Below, one piece after another: positions 54,828 through 59,936 of a DNA stretch of 59,936 nucleotides. Position 1 is the first letter of the stretch, and each line of letters opens with the position of its first letter. The notes under the pieces were generated by a model, which was given only the letters and a program-made list of their open reading frames with translations, did not search any database and was not told where the DNA came from. The translations under genes and the position numbers were made by a program. The DNA lies in the IMG/VR virus record IMGVR_UViG_3300006735_005664, positions 1 through 59,936 of that record, one strand, 5' to 3'. The DNA is from a virus.

Positions 54828-56720
54828 CAACAATTGGTCACTTTTTACACCAATTATGTTATTTATTTCCTTCTCAATTGCATTTAGATAATATTTTTCA
54901 TTAATGTCATAGTCTGACCATTTTTTATTTTCTATTTTATTCATTACAGTTTGAACCCATTGCCCAGACTCTAATTGAATTTCTCTTTTATCATTCTTAT
55001 TTATCTTTACGATCTTACAACCTTTATTTGAAATATAATATCTATTAATTTTCTGCAATTCATCTTGTTTTGCAATTCTATCCTTAACATATATAGCGTG
55101 TTGTCTCCACACTCCTTTAGATTTAGCTCCTATACAGTAATCAAGAATATTTCTATTATGTTTTAATGTATGTTCTGGTAAAGTTCCATCAACAAAGTAC
55201 GCATACAATGCTTTTGGAATGATCAGTTTAGACTTGTTCTTATGAAGAGCTAACCCTTCATATTCAAATCTACCTTTACATTTAGCCTTACCATTAGTGT
55301 CAACAGCTATATAGTTATTGACATCAGCTAATACTAATTTACTATACTGATCATGTTCTAAGTTAAGATTGGTAATCTCCTCCCATTCTTTACATATCTC
55401 CATATATAAGTCTACCTTATCCCGCGGGATTATAGTCTCAACACCATCAGTGTTTTGCATTAAAGCAACAGCCTCTGGTATTCTAGTCATAATCATCTCA
55501 TACAACATCATTAGTGTAAGTTGACCGTTAACAGTGATAAACATAGTAAACTGCGGATCATACAGGAAAGAGTTCTTGTCATTACTAAGACCATATGTAC
55601 TATTAAGTATAATTTTATACACATAGTTCATAGGGTCACTCTTTGGTATCTTCTTTCTTTCATCAAAGAACCATTTATATAATTCACAAAACTTTTCTTT
55701 AGGTATATGAGCCGGTGCATATTGATTAACAATAGCTAAATTAGGATAGAAGCTGGTAACATCTGAAGACATTATAACCTTCTTAGTATCAGACTCATAC
55801 ACCCCAGCTTTAGTAGCACCATGGGCACCACCTAATCCGAAGTCAGTTTTAACACCTTTATATTTTACAGAAGATTTAAACCCTCCTTTAGTATAATTAG
55901 GATTTACTTCTACTGTTTTAAACTTTTCTAATAAAGTTTTAAATTCAGGTGTCTCAAACTTAACATAGTCTAGTATAAGATCATTTACCTTAATTACATT
56001 TCTAAAAGTTCTCAACTTCTTAACTTCATATTTTGGCATGTCCAGTTCTTTACTAAGATAGTAAGCAAAAATCTCTTTACTTATTCTTGGTTCAGATGCA
56101 CTAAACAAGTTAATATTATATTTTTCAGTTAAGTTCTTTCTTAATGCAATCAAAGGTTTACATCTATTAAAGATCTCTTTAGTTGCTTCCACATCATTAA
56201 TACAGTATTCAATAATTAGATCTAACTGATCCTGTGTATTTATCTCTGTTTCATGGTGTATAGGCATGTCTAAAATATTATCCCAATCCATAGTGTATTC
56301 TATCCACTTAAGACTAGATCTCTTAGCCATGTTATCCCAATGGTTTAATTTAAATACATCTATTTGTTTAATAGACATGTGCCATTCAGGAAACTCTTGA
56401 AATTCATGGGCATTACTTTTTTCTATACATTTTTGTGCACAACCGTAAATCTCTTGAGCAATCTCTTCTCCGTCCATGAGTTTTAAATTCTCATAATCTT
56501 TTATTATATAGTGAGTGATCTGTGCATCAAATGCTAATCCATTATAGGATATGTGCCACTCTTTATTCCGTATATTTTCTTTTAAGAATTCTATGAACTT
56601 ATCAAAATCATTTTGCAGTTTACATATTGAAAAGATTTTAGTCTCTTCAGTTTTGTAATGTGTAAATACACCCACAAAACAATTAGATAATGTTTCATAA
56701 TCCATTACCCAATGATTCAT
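54816..56720 (-). CDS. Family B DNA polymerase with 3'-5' exonuclease, compact
   Basis: A 634-residue replicative polymerase. The exonuclease motifs are D7-Y-E9, N60-GLAF-D65 and Y172-CIN-D176. The polymerase motifs are motif A SDVTSFYPNL (D320), motif B K369-IILNSTYG and motif C MQNTDGVET (D425). In motif C the first Asp of the usual DTD is Asn, but the catalytic Asp is kept. GLGGAHGATKAG before motif A is typical of small phage family B enzymes. The length is short compared with 750-900 in most replicative members. It synthesises phage DNA in the cytoplasm. A terminator lies just upstream, so it probably has its own promoter. Confidence 0.9.
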   Translation of the reverse strand: MNHWVMDYETLSNCFVGVFTHYKTEETKIFSICKLQNDFDKFIEFLKENIRNKEWHISYNGLAFDAQITHYIIKDYENLKLMDGEEIAQEIYGCAQKCIEKSNAHEFQEFPEWHMSIKQIDVFKLNHWDNMAKRSSLKWIEYTMDWDNILDMPIHHETEINTQDQLDLIIEYCINDVEATKEIFNRCKPLIALRKNLTEKYNINLFSASEPRISKEIFAYYLSKELDMPKYEVKKLRTFRNVIKVNDLILDYVKFETPEFKTLLEKFKTVEVNPNYTKGGFKSSVKYKGVKTDFGLGGAHGATKAGVYESDTKKVIMSSDVTSFYPNLAIVNQYAPAHIPKEKFCELYKWFFDERKKIPKSDPMNYVYKIILNSTYGLSNDKNSFLYDPQFTMFITVNGQLTLMMLYEMIMTRIPEAVALMQNTDGVETIIPRDKVDLYMEICKEWEEITNLNLEHDQYSKLVLADVNNYIAVDTNGKAKCKGRFEYEGLALHKNKSKLIIPKALYAYFVDGTLPEHTLKHNRNILDYCIGAKSKGVWRQHAIYVKDRIAKQDELQKINRYYISNKGCKIVKINKNDKREIQLESGQWVQTVMNKIENKKWSDYDINEKYYLNAIEKEINNIIGVKSDQLLLFE

Positions 56721-56738
56721 ATAATTAAAATTTAGTAT

Positions 56739-56774
56739 AAAAAAAGGGAGCTGTCACACAAACCAACTCCCTTT
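56739..56774 (-). terminator. Rho-independent terminator
   Basis: On the minus strand, AAAGGGAG pairs with CTCCCTTT across a 16-base loop and is followed by seven T. It ends transcription of the gene at 56818-57255 before the polymerase gene. Confidence 0.75.
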
Positions 56775-56817
56775 ACCATGAAAACATGAGGACTTTATGG
56801 TGCCCCAAACCTTTTCC

Positions 56818-57255
56818 TTATGCTTTTGTAACCATTTCTGGTTTACCTACAGGAATAATTTTATCTTTTGCCTCTTTTGGTTGAGTCATAGATTTATAAT
56901 CAAATTCTTTTGCATTTACTGCAAATGATTCAATAAAACCGTTAATTTCTTCAGGTGTAAGTAAGTAAAATTCAGAAAATGTATCTACTAATCTTCTTTC
57001 TTCTTTATATTCTTTATTATTTGGTCTTGGTTTACCCTTAACAGGTATATGATCTCCATTATCATCTAACTTAGGGACCATATGATAAGATTGTTTCATT
57101 ACTTTACTTATAACTGCAAGAACTTTATCCTTTGCGGAGAACATACATTCAACATAAGGACAGTCTAATGTTATAGGAACTAATTTAAATGATTTTTCCA
57201 TGCTCTGAAAATCAGGAGCATTTACTAAAATCATATTTTTTCCAGCTTTTGACAT
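56818..57255 (-). CDS. Hypothetical protein (145 aa)
   Basis: Not recognised. It begins MSKAGKNMILVNAPDF and has beta-like segments (FKLVPITLDCPYVECMF, KVLAVISKVMK), a charged Lys/Pro loop (DDNGDHIPVKGKPRPNNKEY) and an acidic helical FLLTPEEINGFIESF-like end. The size and beta-plus-tail build could suit a single-stranded-DNA-binding or DNA metabolism accessory protein, but no motif supports it. It sits between the terminator and a promoter-like box, so it may be expressed alone and strongly. Confidence 0.72.
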   Translation of the reverse strand: MSKAGKNMILVNAPDFQSMEKSFKLVPITLDCPYVECMFSAKDKVLAVISKVMKQSYHMVPKLDDNGDHIPVKGKPRPNNKEYKEERRLVDTFSEFYLLTPEEINGFIESFAVNAKEFDYKSMTQPKEAKDKIIPVGKPEMVTKA

Positions 57256-57278
57256 AGTTTTAAATTTTAAAATTCTTT

Positions 57279-57286
57279 CAAATATA
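57279..57286 (-). promoter_or_regulatory. TATATTTG -7 box
   Basis: The complement strand has TATATTTG about 24 bases before the start at 57255. A clear -33 element is not present at the best spacing, so this is only a candidate promoter. Confidence 0.3.
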
Positions 57287-57292
57287 ATATTT

Positions 57293-57841
57293 TTATTTAA
57301 ATAAAGCTAATTCAACTAATTCTGTTTCAAAATTTTCTTTTTTTAAATCTGGTTTATCACATAATTCTCCTACTTCTTCTAAATCACTTATATTTATATT
57401 TAATATTTCTGAATATACTTCATAATATCTTTTTGGATATAAATAGCTTTCTATATATTCTGATAAAGTTCCTATTTCTCCAAAAAATTCTTTTATAATC
57501 TTCTTTGTTAATGCTGAAAATTTAGAGTACTTACCTTCTTTAAACATTTTCATGTCATGTTTAAAATAGTTTAAATTAAATGTTATTATATCTAAATGAT
57601 TTGTATGTGCTTTAAATTCAAAAAATTCATTTGATTCTAATTCTTCTTTTGTAAATTTTTCAAATTCTTTTTTATCATTTTTATCTATATGATAAACACA
57701 TATTAGTGAATTTATTTCTGGATAATTTTTCCATGATATATAAGTTTCTATAGGCACAAATCTTACACCCTTTCTAATTCCTAGTAAAGGGTATAAGAAT
57801 ACTTTGCTTTTTTGAAAATAAGATTTGTAAATTTTTTTCAT
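57293..57841 (-). CDS. Hypothetical protein (182 aa)
   Basis: Not recognised. It starts MKKIYKSYFQKSKVFLYPLLG and is mostly helical with clusters of Lys, Glu and Phe (KNDKKEFEKFTKEELESNEF). The part near GIRKGVRFVPIETYISW may be a small beta region. Its ATG overlaps the upstream nuclease gene stop by four bases, so they are co-translated. It is very AT-rich, even for this genome. Confidence 0.7.
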   Translation of the reverse strand: MKKIYKSYFQKSKVFLYPLLGIRKGVRFVPIETYISWKNYPEINSLICVYHIDKNDKKEFEKFTKEELESNEFFEFKAHTNHLDIITFNLNYFKHDMKMFKEGKYSKFSALTKKIIKEFFGEIGTLSEYIESYLYPKRYYEVYSEILNINISDLEEVGELCDKPDLKKENFETELVELALFK

Positions 57842-58836
57842 AAGGTTACATTGCCGTTAGCAAATACATATGGCAGATCATATTTTCTTTCACTGTAATG
57901 ATAGTTTGCTTCTTGTAATGATTCCTTCAAAGATGTCATCCATCTTACTAATGTTTCTTCCGATACAGGAAAGACATATACTTGATCATATTTGTCTATA
58001 ACAACAAATTTAAAAATAATTTTGTAATTCTGTTGATTTTCATCAACATTTTTCATTACAAGTAGTGAATATACGGCTGCTTGTAGCCAATAATTGTAAA
58101 AATCCACTGTTTCAGCAAAACTTTCTAATGGTTTTGCAGTAGTTTTAAGATCTACAATAGTTATTGTTTTTGACTCATCATCAACTATATACTTATCAAC
58201 TATACCTTTTAATCCAAATTTATAATCATTTAATTTACAATCTAATTTCTTTTCATTATATACTTGAATAGTATCCATTTCAAAATCAGTGGCTTCTTGC
58301 ATCAATAACTTAGTTACATCATCATTAGCCCGGATTATAACAACACGATCCATACAACGTGCAAATGTATCTGCATCAATTATAGTTTTACCTGTTGTTT
58401 GTAGAAATTTAAAATACGCTTCACTCTCTTCTGTTATTATTTTATCTAATCTTTTTTGGTCTTCCTTAAATGATTGATATAGATTCTCTTCTTTTAAAGC
58501 TTCTAGTATCTGAACATCTAAATCTTTTAACTTCATATAATTATTTGGATCAACAATTTTACTGCTGACATTTCTTAATACTTTTTTGACTGAATCTGTA
58601 GGCATCTTTAATGGTGACATAACAAATTCTTCTTCAAACCTATCTGGTTCTAATAGTAGCAGGTGTATTAACCTACCTTCTATCAGATGTTTTTCCATCT
58701 TGGTTTCCCTTTCTTTAAGGATATAATCTTTATAAAAAAGTTTTGGTGAAAATAATAACCTGTTTAAGGAAGAGTAACTGAAGTTAAACTCTCCCTTGTA
58801 AAACAAGTCTTCTTTAATTTTATCTTGCATAATCAT
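57838..58836 (-). CDS. PD-(D/E)XK nuclease, RecB/Cas4-like exonuclease
   Basis: A 332-residue protein with the core of the RecB-type nuclease fold: G54-RLI-H58 (metal His), GIVDKY with D214, IVDLKTT with D229 and K231, and the Q252-AAVY helix. Phages use such enzymes as recombination or end-processing exonucleases, probably with the polymerase and other genes of this block. No cysteine cluster is seen, so it is not a typical iron-sulfur Cas4. The start is ambiguous between MIMQ and the Met two residues later. It overlaps the upstream gene by 17 bases and the downstream gene by four. Confidence 0.83.
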   Translation of the reverse strand: MIMQDKIKEDLFYKGEFNFSYSSLNRLLFSPKLFYKDYILKERETKMEKHLIEGRLIHLLLLEPDRFEEEFVMSPLKMPTDSVKKVLRNVSSKIVDPNNYMKLKDLDVQILEALKEENLYQSFKEDQKRLDKIITEESEAYFKFLQTTGKTIIDADTFARCMDRVVIIRANDDVTKLLMQEATDFEMDTIQVYNEKKLDCKLNDYKFGLKGIVDKYIVDDESKTITIVDLKTTAKPLESFAETVDFYNYWLQAAVYSLLVMKNVDENQQNYKIIFKFVVIDKYDQVYVFPVSEETLVRWMTSLKESLQEANYHYSERKYDLPYVFANGNVTL

Positions 58837-59914
58837 GTGATTCAGTGTATTGATCTACCATGGCTTCTAATGCTTCTAGGTTATCAATAACAGGTTGTTC
58901 AACTTTTATTTTTGCTCTAAGTTCTGGTTTTAATTGAATACTCTCAGGACTAATGCTAAAGTTATTTTTACCATCAACACCATATTGACCAGATAATACA
59001 TCATCATACATTTTCTGAGCAATTTCTTTCCAAGCAACTTCAGTTAATGCATCATCTTTAATTAATTCTTCAAGCATATAATTATATACATGACACCAGT
59101 TCCAACCGTTCATATCAATATACTTCTGAAACTTTTTTCTTACGGATTTAAAGTTAACACTATTCCATATAGAAGCATCTTTCATAGAATCACTTAAGAA
59201 TGCAAATAATAAAGCTAAGTACGTATGAGATTCTTTAATATTACAATTAGCAATCATTGCTAATGCTAAGTTCATATTCTCTTTGTCTCTAGTACCTTGC
59301 CAACCACAACCTTCTTCAGTTTTTTCCCAACCAAGCATAGTTTTAAGTTGAATATACATATCCTCAGTTATTACTTCAGAATCTTCTGTAGCAAGATCAT
59401 TCATATTAGTATCCCAAACAAGTTTAGATAAATTATCTTGTATATTATTCCATTGATCTAATGATTCAATATAATAATGGTATTTGCTACCTTGAGTTAA
59501 TTTCTTTAATCCTTCAGCCATTTTTTCAAATCTACCAATATTAGTAGCAGTGTCATGATAATATGTACTAAACCATTCTGACTCAATTACAACATGAGCA
59601 TCTGCAGGTATTTTATTTAAATCATTTACAATTTCATCATAAAGATCATCTTCAAATACATCTTTATAAACTTGTGCCCAAGAAAGTACATCTGCAGGAT
59701 CTCCTTTTGATAACCATTTAGTACAAAATAATCCATCAAAATACTTTTCAGATACAATACCATAGTCTGCATCATGAAAATCTCTTTTCAATTTAAGATC
59801 AAACTTTTCTTGAAGTATCTTTACTTTATCTCTTGATAAACTAAGTCTAGGAAATCTATATAGTGCCGTGGCATTTTTAAGATCAGTAGATGTAATAGTA
59901 GAAATATCATCCAT
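58820..59914 (-). CDS. Hypothetical protein (364 aa)
   Basis: Not recognised. It is an acidic, mostly helical protein with many Trp residues (WLSKGDPADVLSWAQVY, GWEKTEEGCGWQGTRDKEN, MNGWNWCHVYNYMLEEL). It ends with a coiled region (VIDNLEALEAMVDQYTES). There is no visible catalytic or zinc motif. Its end overlaps the nuclease gene start, so it is likely to act in the same DNA-processing operon. The start ATG is the first in frame, 22 bases from the window edge; a longer form beyond the window cannot be excluded. Confidence 0.72.
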   Translation of the reverse strand: MDDISTITSTDLKNATALYRFPRLSLSRDKVKILQEKFDLKLKRDFHDADYGIVSEKYFDGLFCTKWLSKGDPADVLSWAQVYKDVFEDDLYDEIVNDLNKIPADAHVVIESEWFSTYYHDTATNIGRFEKMAEGLKKLTQGSKYHYYIESLDQWNNIQDNLSKLVWDTNMNDLATEDSEVITEDMYIQLKTMLGWEKTEEGCGWQGTRDKENMNLALAMIANCNIKESHTYLALLFAFLSDSMKDASIWNSVNFKSVRKKFQKYIDMNGWNWCHVYNYMLEELIKDDALTEVAWKEIAQKMYDDVLSGQYGVDGKNNFSISPESIQLKPELRAKIKVEQPVIDNLEALEAMVDQYTESHDYAR

Positions 59915-59936
59915 TATTTTCTTAATTTCTACATTA

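Noticed and set aside
1-59936. Possible stop-codon reassignment (TAG to Gln), known in some crAss-like phages
   Set aside because: Genes end at TAG at 40712, 41447, 42646, 48320, 51530 and 52120 with sensible following starts, and no gene needs TAG read-through.
1-59936. CRISPR array, insertion sequence, integrase or lysogeny genes
   Set aside because: No regularly spaced palindromic repeats, transposase or integrase motifs were found; the only long repeats encode protein repeats.

Overview
The window is a piece of a large, AT-rich, double-stranded DNA phage genome, open at both ends, that infects a member of the Bacteroidota, probably a marine or aquatic flavobacterium. Evidence for the host group is a protein with a type IX secretion C-terminal sorting domain, which works only in Bacteroidota, signal peptides and a beta-barrel protein of Bacteroidota style, A-rich ribosome-binding regions without clear Shine-Dalgarno sequences, and -7 boxes of the form TAnnTTTG. 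TAA, TGA and TAG all act as ordinary stops, so the standard bacterial code applies. The phage resembles crAss-like phages: it has a 5,515-residue protein carrying an RNA polymerase active-site motif (DFDID) and sits in a block of giant virion genes. That relationship is inferred. Portal, terminase and capsid genes are not in the window.

Layout. (1) 2-36843, plus strand: seven very long, tightly packed virion genes. They are a cell-wall-active protein (5' end outside the window), a cysteine-rich 1,003-residue protein, two proteins split at a run of ten A that may be joined by -1 frameshifting, a 1,168-residue protein, the giant polymerase-zincin-SLOG protein, and a 1,924-residue protein with an embedded PD-(D/E)XK nuclease. 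(2) 36905-39338: small ORFs and a minus-strand block with a B12-dependent ribonucleotide reductase, a hidden DUF5522-like gene and a small unknown gene. (3) 39411-52120, plus strand: an accessory virion, envelope and lysis block. It holds tandem beta-rich small proteins, a LamG-like protein, membrane plus coiled-coil proteins, exported proteins (thioredoxin-like, T9SS repeat adhesin, lipoprotein, outer-membrane barrel), a run of small basic proteins with shared end motifs, and a 3-TM holin. (4) 52121-59914, minus strand: tRNA-Arg(UCU), then replication, repair and metabolism genes: a spore-photoproduct-lyase-like radical SAM enzyme, a DUF932 protein, a compact family B DNA polymerase, a PD-(D/E)XK nuclease and several unknowns.

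How the parts fit. The giant proteins are probably carried in the virion and injected; the polymerase could transcribe early phage genes. Reductase, polymerase, nuclease and photoproduct lyase support phage DNA synthesis and repair. The 3-TM holin and wall-degrading domains serve release and entry. The exported cassette at 42931-48320 suggests the phage remodels the outer surface of its host during infection. The most novel items are the T9SS-dependent adhesin with its translationally coupled lipoprotein and barrel, and the family of small basic proteins ending in GPNG(V/I)L.
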